From the NCBI RefSeq assembly GCF_014649775.1, contig NZ_BMTR01000026.1:1-64000 (forward strand): 64,000 nt of DNA. The letters are read 5' to 3'. The notes under the pieces are model-generated. The model had not been told where the DNA came from. It did not search any database and saw only the letters and a program-made list of their open reading frames with translations. Numbering within the stretch: position 1 is the stretch's first letter; every line of letters begins with the position of its first letter. Below, one piece after another: positions 35,068-43,890 of the stretch. The position numbers were made by a program, and so were the translations under genes. The stretch comes from Streptomyces longisporoflavus. Lineage in GTDB: Bacteria > Actinomycetota > Actinomycetes > Streptomycetales > Streptomycetaceae.

Positions 35068-35172
35068 CCTCGGCTCGCGCTTCCCGGTGACCCACTCCGA
35101 CGACACGACGACACGACGGCACACAGACACGAAGACCCGAAGACCCGACGACAGCCCCGGAGGCGACACCAC

Positions 35173-36099
35173 GTGCAAGCACTCACCACTCCCGCGGACG
35201 GCGGCACCCGGGTGCGGCCGGCAGCGGTTTCCGAGCCCGAACCCCGCCCCGACCAGGCCGTCGTGGAGGTCAGGGCGGTGTCCGTGAACCGCGGTGACCT
35301 CTCCCTGCTCGGCATGCTGCCGCCGGGCTCACGGCTCGGCTTCGACGTGGCCGGCACCGTGGTGCGCGCGGCGGCCGACGGCAGCGGACCGGCGTCCGGC
35401 ACCCGGGTGGCGGGCGTGGCCGAGCGGGACGGCTGGAGTGAACGGGTCGCCCTGTCGACCACCCGGCTCGCCCCGGTCCCGGACGGCGTCGAGTGGACCG
35501 ACGCGGCGGCACTGCCCGTCGCCGGACTCACCGCGCTGTACGCCATGCGGCACGCCGGCTCGCTCCTGGGCCGCCGGGTCCTGGTCACCGGCGCCAGCGG
35601 CGGGGTCGGCCGGATCGCCGTCCAGCTGGCCAGGGCCGCGGGCGCCGAGGTGGCCGCCTGGGCGGGTTCGGCGGAGCGTACGAAGGGCCTGGCGGAACTG
35701 GGCGCCGCCGACGTGTCCACGTACGACGCGGGCCCGGAGGCGACGCGGCCGGTGCACGTGCTCGTGGACAGCGTGGGCGGCGAGGTGTTCCGCAGTGCGT
35801 TCCAGCTGGTCGAGCCGCGCGGCGTCGTCGTCTGTTACGGCAACACCACGCGCGCCGATCTGTCCCTGCCCTTCGACTGGGGTCACGCACGTCCCGGCGT
35901 CCGTATCCGCTATCTGCACCTGTTCGACGAGATGCCGCGCAGGCCCGTCGGGAACGACCTCGCCATGCTGCTGCGGCTCGTCGCCGACGGCGCCCTCGAC
36001 CCGCACGTCACGCTCGTCGGCGACTGGGCGGACCCGGAGCCCACCCTGCGCGGCGTCGGCGACCGCCAGGTCAACGGCAAGGCCGTGCTTGTGCTCTGA
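35173..36099 (+). CDS. MDR-family NADPH:quinone oxidoreductase-like enzyme
   Basis: The 308-residue protein is a zinc-free medium-chain dehydrogenase/reductase: VRAVSVNRGDL, GFDVAGTVV, LPVAGLTALYAMRHAG and the nucleotide motif VTGASGGVGRIAVQLA. It lacks the structural-zinc Cys cluster, which points to the quinone-reductase/enoyl-reductase branch. In benzoisochromanequinone pathways such enzymes (ActVI-ORF2 type) reduce an enoyl bond; that role is plausible here. Start is GTG 35173. It ends at a strong hairpin. Confidence 0.87.
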   Translation: MQALTTPADGGTRVRPAAVSEPEPRPDQAVVEVRAVSVNRGDLSLLGMLPPGSRLGFDVAGTVVRAAADGSGPASGTRVAGVAERDGWSERVALSTTRLAPVPDGVEWTDAAALPVAGLTALYAMRHAGSLLGRRVLVTGASGGVGRIAVQLARAAGAEVAAWAGSAERTKGLAELGAADVSTYDAGPEATRPVHVLVDSVGGEVFRSAFQLVEPRGVVVCYGNTTRADLSLPFDWGHARPGVRIRYLHLFDEMPRRPVGNDLAMLLRLVADGALDPHVTLVGDWADPEPTLRGVGDRQVNGKAVLVL

Positions 36100-36116
36100 A
36101 GCCCTCTCGCCCGAAG

Positions 36117-36160
36117 GCGACTGCCCCGGACCGCATCGCGCGGTCCGGGGCAGTCGCTTT
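36117..36160. terminator. Hairpin terminator with short T run
   Basis: Eighteen-base complementary arms (36117-36134 and 36140-36157) with a 5-base loop are followed by TTT. It ends the SDR-oxidoreductase operon on the plus strand. Confidence 0.88.
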
Positions 36161-36258
36161 CTGACGGGGCCCGATGCCGGACGCACCGGGGGATTACACG
36201 TCCGGCACCGGGGTCTTGGTGGCCGCCGAGTCCAGGCAGGCCAGGAGGGCCAGGAGGG

Positions 36259-36903
36259 TCAGGCGGCCCTGCCCTTCCAGGGGGAGTTGCGCTCGTACTT
36301 GGGGCGCCACACCGCGCGGTAGACCAGGCGCAGCGGCGGCGGGACCTTGTCGAGCACGGTGCGCCGTTCGGCCTCCGGCACCCCGTCGAGCAGCCAGGGG
36401 AAGAACGTCGCCGCGCCCTTGATGCCGACCTGGCTGCGCTGCTCCGACACGAAGGCGCCCCACTCCGCCGCCGTGAGCTCGCTCTCGATGAGCGGCAGGG
36501 CTTGGGCCTCCTCGTGGTCGAGGTGGTCGGTCAGGCAGGCGATGACGTCGTCCATGAGTCCCGGCAGGATCTTTTCGCCGCCCTCCTGGCCGAGCGCCGC
36601 GTCGATCTTCTCCACGGCCGTGTCGAGCTGGGCGTGTTCCAGCTCCATGGCCCGGAGCATCCTCAACTGCTCGTCCTGACCGTCCAGTTTGGTGCGCAGG
36701 ACGGGCCACAGCGAGTGGTCCTCGGCCAGGTGATGGATCGTCAGGTAGTTCTTGAAGAGCTGCCATCCCTGGCGGAAGGCGGCGACGTCGTCGTGCTGGG
36801 CCGCCGCAAGCAGCCGCAGATCCCGCCGGAAGGCGTGGTGGATCGCGTACATCATCGTCAGGTCGACGGCGGGTGCGCCGCCGGTCTGCGCTCGGGCGTT
36901 CAC
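36259..36903 (-). CDS. Hemerythrin-like HHE domain protein
   Basis: The 214-residue helical protein has the spaced His/Glu ligands of hemerythrin-like proteins: HHAFRRDL, LTIHHLAEDHSLWPVL, MELEHAQLD and HLDHEEAQALPLIE. These would bind a di-iron centre able to bind O2 or sense redox state. The C-terminus carries PWKGRAA. GTG 36903 is preceded by GAGGAG. It lies downstream of the MFS exporter on the same strand with a 69-bp gap. Its place in the pathway is not known. Confidence 0.85.
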   Translation of the reverse strand: MNARAQTGGAPAVDLTMMYAIHHAFRRDLRLLAAAQHDDVAAFRQGWQLFKNYLTIHHLAEDHSLWPVLRTKLDGQDEQLRMLRAMELEHAQLDTAVEKIDAALGQEGGEKILPGLMDDVIACLTDHLDHEEAQALPLIESELTAAEWGAFVSEQRSQVGIKGAATFFPWLLDGVPEAERRTVLDKVPPPLRLVYRAVWRPKYERNSPWKGRAA

Positions 36904-36972
36904 TGCGGACTCCTCATGGTCGGGTACGGCTTGCGGGCTCGGGGCGATGGGCCCGGCGAGCGTCGGGGAGGC

Positions 36973-38544
36973 TCAGATCACGACGCCCATCTCGGCGTTC
37001 TCCGCGTCCTTGGAGGTCACCCGGATCACCAGGACCGCCAGGACGAACGCGCCGAGCAGGACGAAGCCCGTCACCAGGAACGCCGTACCGTATCCGTGCG
37101 CGAGCGAGTCGAAGACCGCCTTGCGGACCTGCGGCGGCATGTGCGCCGCGTCCGCGGGCCCGTAGCCGTCCGCCGCCTTGGCCGCGGCCGGGCCCATCAG
37201 CTCCGTGAGCCGGTCCTTGGTGGCGGTGACCGCGATCGTGCCGAGTGCGGCGAGACCGAGCGCGGCGCCGACCTGCTGCCCGGCGTTGAGGAGGGCGGAC
37301 GAGACACCGGCCTGGGCCTTCTTCACCCCTGCCACCGCCGCGAGGGTCAGCGGCACGAAGCACAGGCCCACGCTGCATCCGGAGAGGACGAGCGGGCCGA
37401 GCAGGTCACCGGTGTAGCTGCCGTCCTCGCTGAGCCGGGAGAACCAGAAGAAGGCGACGGCGGCGAGGAGCGTTCCGGCGCCGAGCAGGATGCGCGGGCC
37501 CACCCGCCCCACGACCTGGCTGCTGATCGTCGCGAAGACGGCGGCGCCCACGGCGAACGGCAGGAAGGAGAAGCCGGTCTTGAGCGGGCTGAAGCCGAGC
37601 ACGATCTGCATGAAGAGGGTGAGGAAGTAGAACAGGACGATCATGCCGGCACCGAGGGCGAGCATGATCGCGTATGCCCCGGAGCGGTTGCGGTTGCGGA
37701 AGATGCTGAGCGGCATGAGCGGGGAGGCGCTGCGGACCTCGATGAAGAGGAAGAGGGCGAGCAGTGCGACGCCGACGACGAGCGGGGTGACCGTACCGGC
37801 GCTGCCCCAGTCCTCGGTCGCCGCGTGGATGAGGCCGTACACCACGAGCGACATGCCGACGGTCGAGGTGACCGCGCCCGGCAGGTCGAGCCGCCGCCCT
37901 TCGGTGGTGACGCGCTCGGCGGGGAACGCCTTGACCGCGGCCAGGAACAGCAGGATGCCGATGGGCACGTTGACGAACAGGACCCAGCGCCAGCTGAGCG
38001 CGTCGGTGAAGACGCCGCCCAGTACGTTGCCGAGCGCGCCGCCCGCGCCACCCATGGCCGCGTAGATGCCCATGGCCTTGTTGCGTTCGCCGCCCTCGGA
38101 GAACGTGCTGGCGATCAGCGCGAGCGCGGCGGGGGCGACCAGTGCTCCGGCCATGCCCTGCACGGCCCTCGCGGCGATCAGCCAGCCCTGATTGGTCGCC
38201 ACGCCGCCGAGCAACGAGGCCACCGTGAGCAGGGCGACGCCGAAGAGGAACGTACGACGCTGGCCGTACATGTCCGCGATCCGCCCGCCGAGGAGCAGCA
38301 GTCCGCCGAAGGCGAGCGCGTAGGCGTTGACGACCCATTCCAGGTTGGTCGCGGAGAAGTCGAGGGCGCTCTGGATGGACGGCAGCGCCACGTTCACGAT
38401 CGAGACGTCGAGTACGACCATCAGCTGGGCGACCGCGATGGCGGTCAGCGCCAGACCTTTGCGGGAACCGGCGCCTGCCGCCGCGCCGGCCTGTGGGGGA
38501 GCGGTCGGGGACACGTAGGCCTGCCCCGGGGATCGTTCGGACAC
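36973..38544 (-). CDS. MFS drug exporter, DHA2 (14-TMS) type
   Basis: The 523-residue membrane protein fits the DHA2 family: motif C-like and motif A regions LMVVLDVSIVNVALPSIQ, FGGLLLLGGRIADMYGQRR, ARAVQGMAGALVAPAALALI and SWRWVLFVNVPIGI are typical. About fourteen hydrophobic segments are present. It should export the pathway product with proton antiport. GTG 38544 has AGGAGA about 7 bases upstream; the reading upstream of it is not protein-like. A TetR-type operator candidate lies in its promoter region. Confidence 0.93.
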   Translation of the reverse strand: MSERSPGQAYVSPTAPPQAGAAAGAGSRKGLALTAIAVAQLMVVLDVSIVNVALPSIQSALDFSATNLEWVVNAYALAFGGLLLLGGRIADMYGQRRTFLFGVALLTVASLLGGVATNQGWLIAARAVQGMAGALVAPAALALIASTFSEGGERNKAMGIYAAMGGAGGALGNVLGGVFTDALSWRWVLFVNVPIGILLFLAAVKAFPAERVTTEGRRLDLPGAVTSTVGMSLVVYGLIHAATEDWGSAGTVTPLVVGVALLALFLFIEVRSASPLMPLSIFRNRNRSGAYAIMLALGAGMIVLFYFLTLFMQIVLGFSPLKTGFSFLPFAVGAAVFATISSQVVGRVGPRILLGAGTLLAAVAFFWFSRLSEDGSYTGDLLGPLVLSGCSVGLCFVPLTLAAVAGVKKAQAGVSSALLNAGQQVGAALGLAALGTIAVTATKDRLTELMGPAAAKAADGYGPADAAHMPPQVRKAVFDSLAHGYGTAFLVTGFVLLGAFVLAVLVIRVTSKDAENAEMGVVI

Positions 38545-38660
38545 CAGATCTCTCCTGCCGCTGAGCTGAGCTTGGGGAATGGGGGGATACGGGGATGTGG
38601 GATTTACGGGGGTACCGGGGCAGCCGCTTCCTAGATACGGAACAACTTGCCCCACAACTA

Positions 38661-38677
38661 CGGAACAGTATGTCCCG
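38661..38677. promoter_or_regulatory. Candidate TetR operator upstream of the exporter
   Basis: CGGAACA-GTA-TGTCCCG is an inverted repeat with 7-base arms and one mismatch, inside the exporter promoter region. This form is typical of TetR sites. Either TetR protein in the window could bind it. Confidence 0.45.
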
Positions 38678-38810
38678 CAGAAATCTCCGGTGCAAGCTGT
38701 TCCACACGGCGGAGTCGGCGGCTCCGCCGGTCCCCCTGCCCGCGGCGACCCGGCCACGTCCGCCCCTCCAGCGGGACGGCAGATCGTGAGGACCGCACGT
38801 CACGCCGCAT

Positions 38811-38840
38811 CCGCCTCCGCCTCCGCCTCCGCCTCCGCCC
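38811..38840. repeat. Hexanucleotide (CCGCCT)n tract
   Basis: Four CCGCCT units and a CCGCCC lie in tandem 16 bases before the MBL-fold gene start, right before its ribosome site. Confidence 0.85.
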
Positions 38841-38856
38841 CGGAAGGGAACCCCCG

Positions 38857-39810
38857 ATGACCCAGCCGTCGGCCACGCCCCACCCCGGCGCCCCGCCCGC
38901 CGCACCGGCCCCTCCCCGCCTGGAAGAGCTCGCACCGGGCGTCCACGCCTACATCCAGCCGGACGGGGGCTGGTGCCTGAACAACGCCGGCGTACTGATC
39001 GGCGACGACGCGGTGGCCGTGGTGGACACCGCCGCCACCGAACGGCGGGCCCGTGCCCTGCGCGCGGCCATCGCGGCCCGCACCCCCCTCGACGTGCGCA
39101 CGATCATCACCACCCACCACCACGGCGACCATCACTTCGGGAACTCGGTGGTCGCCCCGTACGCCACCGTGGTGTCCCACGAGGTCACCCGGGCCGAGAT
39201 GGCCCGGCGCGGCCTCGCGATGCGGGAGGTCTGGCCGGACACGGAGTGGGGCGACATCAGCCTCGCGCTCCCGGCCCTCACCTTCCGCGAGCGCACCACG
39301 CTCCATGTCGGCGGCCTGACCGCCGAGTTGATACACGTGGGCCCCGCGCACACCACGAGCGACATCGTGGTCTGGCTCCCCGAACAGCGCGTCCTGTTCG
39401 CCGGTGACGTGCTGCTGCCCGGCTGCACGCCCTTCGTCCTCATGGGCTCGCTGAGCGGCACCCTGGAGGCGATCACGCGGCTGCGCGCCCTGGACCCGGC
39501 CGTCGTCGTGGGCGGCCACGGTCCCGTCGCCGGTCCCGAGGTGCTCGACGCCACGCGGGACTACCTGCTGTGGGTACGCGACACGGCCAGGGCGGGTCTC
39601 GCCGCCGGGCTCTCCCCCTTGCAGACCGCGCGTGAGAGTGACCTCGGCCCGTACGCCGGACTCCGTGACCCCGAGCGCCTGGTGGCCAACCTGCACCGCG
39701 CCTACGTAGAGGAGTCGGCGCTGCCGCGGGACACCGAGATCCGCTCGGCCCCGGTCTTCGGGGAGATGGCGCAGTTCAACGGCGGCCGTCCCGTCGCCTG
39801 TCACGCTTGA
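38857..39810 (+). CDS. Metallo-beta-lactamase-fold hydrolase, ActIV-like cyclase/thioesterase candidate
   Basis: The 317-residue protein has the MBL metal motif HHHGDHHFGN near residue 86, GPAHTTSDIVVW, LFAGDVLLPGCTP and a C-terminal GGHGPV. In actinorhodin-type pathways the MBL-fold ActIV closes the second ring and releases the bicycle from the ACP. The location beside the aromatase/cyclase and ketoreductase genes supports that role. A generic hydrolase cannot be excluded. ATG 38857 follows GGAAGGG. Confidence 0.82.
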   Translation: MTQPSATPHPGAPPAAPAPPRLEELAPGVHAYIQPDGGWCLNNAGVLIGDDAVAVVDTAATERRARALRAAIAARTPLDVRTIITTHHHGDHHFGNSVVAPYATVVSHEVTRAEMARRGLAMREVWPDTEWGDISLALPALTFRERTTLHVGGLTAELIHVGPAHTTSDIVVWLPEQRVLFAGDVLLPGCTPFVLMGSLSGTLEAITRLRALDPAVVVGGHGPVAGPEVLDATRDYLLWVRDTARAGLAAGLSPLQTARESDLGPYAGLRDPERLVANLHRAYVEESALPRDTEIRSAPVFGEMAQFNGGRPVACHA

Positions 39811-39832
39811 ACGGCGGGCTCGCACGTCGGCG

Positions 39833-39870
39833 ATGGCCCCGTATACGCCGGTCGGCGTGTACGGGGCCAT
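39833..39870. terminator. Bidirectional hairpin terminator
   Basis: Eighteen-base arms (39833-39850 and 39853-39870) pair with one T-G wobble, between convergent MBL and aromatase genes. Confidence 0.82.
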
Positions 39871-39898
39871 GTGGTGCCGGAGCCATGTGGCGCCGCGG

Positions 39899-40840
39899 TC
39901 AGCGGGCGGGGCTGCGCTCGGTGAACTCCTTGGCGTGCCGCAGCGTCGCCAGGCTGTTGGTGCCCAGGGCGTCGCGGATGAAGGACCGCGCGTCGGCGAC
40001 GGTGGTGTCCGGTCCGAGCAGGGAGAGCGAGGCCGGGTTGATGACGACGGTGTGGCGTGCCACGGCGGTCGTCACGCCCTCCGACTCGTCGAGGAGCCAG
40101 GCCCCCACGTGCGCGGTGAGCAGCGGCGGCACGCGGAGCTGCTTGTAGACGATGCGCGCCGAACCGAGGCTGACCCGTACCGACTCGGTGGTGTGCCGGG
40201 AGCCGTCCCTGGCGATGGTGTCCATCTCCAGGACCTGGATGTCGGTGTCCGGCTCCGTCAGCTTCACCCGGGCCACGTGCGGGAGGCGGTCCTGCCACTC
40301 CTCGCCGCGCCACAGGAACGCGTGCACGTCGGCGCTCGGGGCCTCGATGCGCACCTGGTCCTCGAAGGTGCAGAGCAGTTCGCCGAGTTGCCCGGCGGAC
40401 TCGGCGGTGGCCTTCATCCGGTCCAGCTCGGCCTCGCTGTTGTGGTCGAGGGCCCGGTTGATCCACTCGACGTTCTCGGGGGTGTCGCCCTCGGCCGTGA
40501 AGTCGTGCAGCAGCACGACCTCGCACCGGTCGTCGGACAGCGGCCGTATCTGCCATTCACCGCCCATCGACGTCGCCGGAGCCGTCGTCTTCTCCTGCCG
40601 GAAGCCGACCGTGAGCGCCTGCGGGTCGAGCCGGCGCCGGGACTGCCAGGACTTGACCTCGTCGTTGGCCGTGGCCCAGATCCGCAGGGTCTCCTCGCCG
40701 TCGCCGAGCGGCGTCTGCTCCACGTGGACCGACGGGGGGAAGACGCGCGGCCAGTCGGCGGCGTCCGCGATGATTCCGTACACCGTCCGCGCCGGAGCGT
40801 CGACGGTGATCGTGTGCCGGGCGCGATGCGTCACTGCCAT
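39899..40840 (-). CDS. Didomain aromatase/cyclase (SRPBCC)
   Basis: The 313-residue protein consists of two SRPBCC/START-like halves (about 1-150 and 160-313). The first has HTITVDAPARTVYGIIADAADWPRVFPP; the second has EAPSADVHAFLWRGEEWQDRLPHV, the didomain ARO/CYC pattern of reducing type II PKS systems (ActVII/GrisARO-CYC type). It should close and aromatise the first ring, normally C7-C12, of a C9-reduced chain. It is encoded 78 bp downstream of the C9 ketoreductase, which acts just before it. ATG 40840 has AAGGAG at a rather long distance (about 15 bases). Confidence 0.93.
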   Translation of the reverse strand: MAVTHRARHTITVDAPARTVYGIIADAADWPRVFPPSVHVEQTPLGDGEETLRIWATANDEVKSWQSRRRLDPQALTVGFRQEKTTAPATSMGGEWQIRPLSDDRCEVVLLHDFTAEGDTPENVEWINRALDHNSEAELDRMKATAESAGQLGELLCTFEDQVRIEAPSADVHAFLWRGEEWQDRLPHVARVKLTEPDTDIQVLEMDTIARDGSRHTTESVRVSLGSARIVYKQLRVPPLLTAHVGAWLLDESEGVTTAVARHTVVINPASLSLLGPDTTVADARSFIRDALGTNSLATLRHAKEFTERSPAR

Positions 40841-40918
40841 GGTGGGTACGGCTCTCCTTCGAGTCGGGAGGGGGTCGTGTCGGCGGACAAGCCCCGTACG
40901 GGACTCGCCGGACGCACC

Positions 40919-41716
40919 TCAGTAGTTGCCGAGGCCGCCGCAGACGTTGATGGCCTGGGCGGTGATGGGGGCGGCGGCGGGCCCCGCCAAGTAGGCGACC
41001 AGGGCGGCGACTTCCTCCGGGGCGGTGTAGCGACCCAGCGGGATCTTGGCCTCGAACCGCTTGAGCACCTCCTCCTCGGCGATCTCCCAGTGCCCGGCGT
41101 AGCCCTCGCGGACCGTCCTTGCCATGGGGGTCTCCACGTAGCCGGGGCAGACGGCGTTGACGGTGATCCCGGTCTTGGCCAGTTCGAGGCCGAGCGACTT
41201 GGTGAAGCCGACGACCGCGTGCTTGGAGGCGCTGTACGGGGCTCCGAGCATCACGCCCTGCTTGCCGCCCGTGGAGGCGATGTTGATGATCCGGCCGACG
41301 GACTTGGCCGCCATCCCGCCCGCGTTGAGCACCTCGCGGGTGACGCGGAAGACGCTGGTCAGATTGGTCTCGACGACGTCGTTCCACAGCTCGTCCGAGA
41401 TCTGCGCGGTGACCCCGCCGCCACTGCGGCCCGCGTTGTTGACCAGGATGTCGATGGGCCCGAAGCGATCGACGGCCGCGGCGACGGAACGGACGACATC
41501 GTCACCGGAGCGTACGTCGGCGGCGGTGCCGTCGGCGGTGATGCCGTCCTCCGTGAGCTCCTTCACGGCGGCGGCCACGTCCTCGGCGTTGCGCGAGGTG
41601 ATGAAGACCCTGACACCGTCCCTGCCCAGGGTCTCGGCCACCGCACGGCCGATCCCCCGCGTGGCCCCCGTGACCAACGCGACCCGAGATTCCCCGCTCT
41701 GCGGCTCCGCCGACAT
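40919..41716 (-). CDS. Type II polyketide C9 ketoreductase (ActIII-like SDR)
   Basis: The 265-residue SDR has GATRGIG, the NNAGRSGGG segment (XGG motif of polyketide ketoreductases), Ser in NIASTGGKQGVM, YSASK, and CPGYVETPMA, all close to ActIII. ActIII homologues reduce the C9 carbonyl of the nascent chain with NADPH. With the didomain cyclase it defines a reducing aromatic PKS. ATG 41716 was chosen for its GGAGGGAGC ribosome site. Confidence 0.94.
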   Translation of the reverse strand: MSAEPQSGESRVALVTGATRGIGRAVAETLGRDGVRVFITSRNAEDVAAAVKELTEDGITADGTAADVRSGDDVVRSVAAAVDRFGPIDILVNNAGRSGGGVTAQISDELWNDVVETNLTSVFRVTREVLNAGGMAAKSVGRIINIASTGGKQGVMLGAPYSASKHAVVGFTKSLGLELAKTGITVNAVCPGYVETPMARTVREGYAGHWEIAEEEVLKRFEAKIPLGRYTAPEEVAALVAYLAGPAAAPITAQAINVCGGLGNY

Positions 41717-41891
41717 GATGCTCCCTCCGACCTGCCCGACCTGCCCGACCTGCGCGCACCGCGTGCGTTGCCCGCATCGCGTGCACTGCCTGTACATGGC
41801 CGAGCCTGGCGGGCGGTCCTGGAGGATGGCTGAAGACCCGGGAGTGCGATCGGCGCACGGCTCCGGCCGGCCCGCCGCCGTGCACGAGCGC

Positions 41892-41975
41892 CGCTTCGAG
41901 GAGGTACGCCGACCCTACGAGGAGGTACGCCACCGCTTCGAGGAGACACGGCACCGCTTCGGTGAGGTACGCCCA
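41892..41975. repeat. 21-bp tandem repeat, four units, upstream of the ketoreductase
   Basis: Units at 41892, 41913, 41934 and 41955 are variants of CGCTTCGAGGAGGTACGCCAC. On the plus strand they read as the 7-residue repeat [RP][FY]EE[VT]R[RH]. The plus reading has no good start or ribosome site (weak frame 41796-42056, 86 codons), so I call it a repeat and not a gene. On the minus strand it lies in the leader of the ketoreductase gene. Confidence 0.8.
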
Positions 41976-41991
41976 CTCGCGGCGGGCGGGT

Positions 41992-43434
41992 CTAGCCGCG
42001 CCGCTCGTACACGGTCACCCGCCGCCCGCGGACCCGGTCGTCGGCCACGATCGTGAAGTGCTCGCGCAGCGCGGCGGTCTTGGCCTTGTCCCGCTCGGCG
42101 GACACCGGCCTCGCCACCCCGGGGGCGTCGCTGACCAGCACAATCCGCTGCTGCGCCAGTACCGCGGTCCGTATCCGGCCCGGAGTCGCCTCCTCGCCTT
42201 TGAGGGTCCCGGACGTCACGGGGTCCGCCACGAGCGCTATGTCCCGCAGCCCGGCGAAGGCGCCGGGGGAGACAAGCGCGGTGTCGCGCCGGGCCGCCGG
42301 TATGAACAGCACCGCGTCCCCGTCCTTCTTCAGCTGCCGCACATCAGCCGCGACCGCCAGGACGTCGTCCACCCGGCTCGCGGCGGACCGCTTGGCCAGC
42401 GCCTGCGGCAACAGCGCCGCCACCGCCACCACTGTCACCACCGGGACGAGCCCCCGTGACGCACGCGGGAACCGCCTGGCCTGCCGCGCCGCCACGTCCA
42501 GGGCCGTGCCGATCAGCAGCGCGAGACCCAGCATGCTGAACAGGACGTAGCGGTCCAGGAACAAGGGCTGGACCAAGGAGAGGCCGATCAGACCGACTTG
42601 TGGCACCGCGAGCAGCGGCAGCGCGACGGACGCGAGGGAGAGGCGGCCCGACCGAGGCCGGTCGAGCAGGGCACCGACAGCGCCGATCGCCAGCAGGACC
42701 GCGGGGCCGATCATCATGTGCCAGGTCAGCGGCGGTATCCAGGACACCTGGTTGGCCTGGGTCCGGCTGAACAGGATCAACGGCAGTGCACCTGCCACGG
42801 CAGCCGTGGCGGCCAGCGCCCAGGGCACATATGTCCTGCGCCCGGTCCTCGCCCAGAGCAGGGTCACCAGGTGGGCGGGCAGGATCAGCAAGGAGAGCCA
42901 GTTCAGCAGCGCGCACATCAGGACCGTGCCGCCGTAGGCCGTCCAGAGCGCTGCCCGGCCATGTCCCCGGACCAGGGTCACGAGGAGCAGCGTCGAGATC
43001 CCGGCGCCGGCCGCGACCATGGCGTACGGGCGTCCCTCCTGGAGGTAGAACTGCACGGCCGGTAGCAGCCCGAGCACCATCCCCGCACCCAGGCCCGCCC
43101 TGACTCCGGCCAGCCGTTGGCCGATGACCGTCACACACGCCGACGCCACCGCCATGGCAAGCACGGAGGGCAGGCGCAGGGTCGTCGTACCGGGCCCGAA
43201 GCATTCGAAGAGTCCGTGCATCAGCAGGTAGTAGAGCCCGTGCACGGCATCGACCTGCCCGAGCATCTCCCAGATGTCGGCGGCGGACCGCCGGGCCACC
43301 TGCCAGGTGGCGGCCTCGTCCCGCCACACACTGTGCTGCCGGGACAGCCCCCACAGGCCGAGGGCGAGGTTCCACAGGAGCGGGATCAGCCAGATGGGCA
43401 GGGCGCGCAGAAGGGTGGTGGTGCGGCGAGTCAT
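41992..43434 (-). CDS. GT39/PMT-like membrane glycosyltransferase
   Basis: The 480-residue polytopic protein has an early acidic loop SRQHSVWRDEAATWQVA, then about ten hydrophobic segments and a soluble C-terminal part. This resembles GT-C glycosyltransferases (ArnT/PMT-like), whose DE motif in the first extracytoplasmic loop is catalytic. They use polyprenyl-phosphate sugars. A role in cell-envelope glycosylation is more likely than in polyketide tailoring. The start is uncertain: ATG 43434 has only a weak AGGACACC upstream, and a reading from 43527 is possible. Confidence 0.75.
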   Translation of the reverse strand: MTRRTTTLLRALPIWLIPLLWNLALGLWGLSRQHSVWRDEAATWQVARRSAADIWEMLGQVDAVHGLYYLLMHGLFECFGPGTTTLRLPSVLAMAVASACVTVIGQRLAGVRAGLGAGMVLGLLPAVQFYLQEGRPYAMVAAGAGISTLLLVTLVRGHGRAALWTAYGGTVLMCALLNWLSLLILPAHLVTLLWARTGRRTYVPWALAATAAVAGALPLILFSRTQANQVSWIPPLTWHMMIGPAVLLAIGAVGALLDRPRSGRLSLASVALPLLAVPQVGLIGLSLVQPLFLDRYVLFSMLGLALLIGTALDVAARQARRFPRASRGLVPVVTVVAVAALLPQALAKRSAASRVDDVLAVAADVRQLKKDGDAVLFIPAARRDTALVSPGAFAGLRDIALVADPVTSGTLKGEEATPGRIRTAVLAQQRIVLVSDAPGVARPVSAERDKAKTAALREHFTIVADDRVRGRRVTVYERRG

Positions 43435-43890
43435 AAGGGCGTTCAGGTGTCCTCGGTCGGCGGCGCCGACCGAAGTCAGCCTCGGGCAGACTCGGGAGCC
43501 CTGCTCCTGCCCGTGGGCAGGACGCATTTGAGGTGACGGACGTGATCACGACAGCGTTCGCACTGTTTCCGGGCACGTCAGAGACCGCCGGCACGGCTGC
43601 GTGGTCGAGGCCTGGCCGAATGGCCGAAGCCCGGTCGAAGCACGGCCGGACGGAATCTGAGTGCTGGTCCCCCTGCCCCCGAGGTGCCACCCGTTGTCGG
43701 TGGTCGGCCGACCGGGTGGCATCGCAAAGCCTATGGGCGCCGACGATCTTCGGCGAGGGCTGAGGGCGTGGGGACAAACACGCATAACGTGGGGAACCTT
43801 GACGCGCTGGGCTGTCGTGAATGTCGCGTTTAACGGAAATGGCGGCTATCGATGGCAGCCGACCCTCCCGGACCAGAACTCAGCCAGAAC
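43435..43890. other. 456-bp region without a gene
   Basis: It lies between two minus-strand genes and must carry the promoter of the glycosyltransferase. A stretch around 43780-43850 is AT-richer than the rest. I see no RNA gene or strong hairpin. Confidence 0.5.

Larger units (their letters stand above)
38545..38856. promoter_or_regulatory. Divergent promoter region, exporter and MBL cyclase-like gene
   Basis: The 312-bp gap holds TACGGAACA twice (38636-38644 and 38659-38667, 23 bases apart). The second copy is part of an inverted repeat. A (CCGCCT) hexamer tract lies at 38811-38840. GGAAGGG about 10 bases before 38857 is the ribosome site of the MBL gene. Confidence 0.5.

Noticed and set aside
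36502..38634. A 710-codon plus-strand frame antisense to the exporter
   Set aside because: Charged low-complexity antisense sequence; the minus strand encodes a clear 14-TMS exporter.
41796..42056. An 86-codon plus-strand frame with heptad repeats
   Set aside because: No usable ribosome site or promoter. It is kept as a repeat and a finding, not as a gene.
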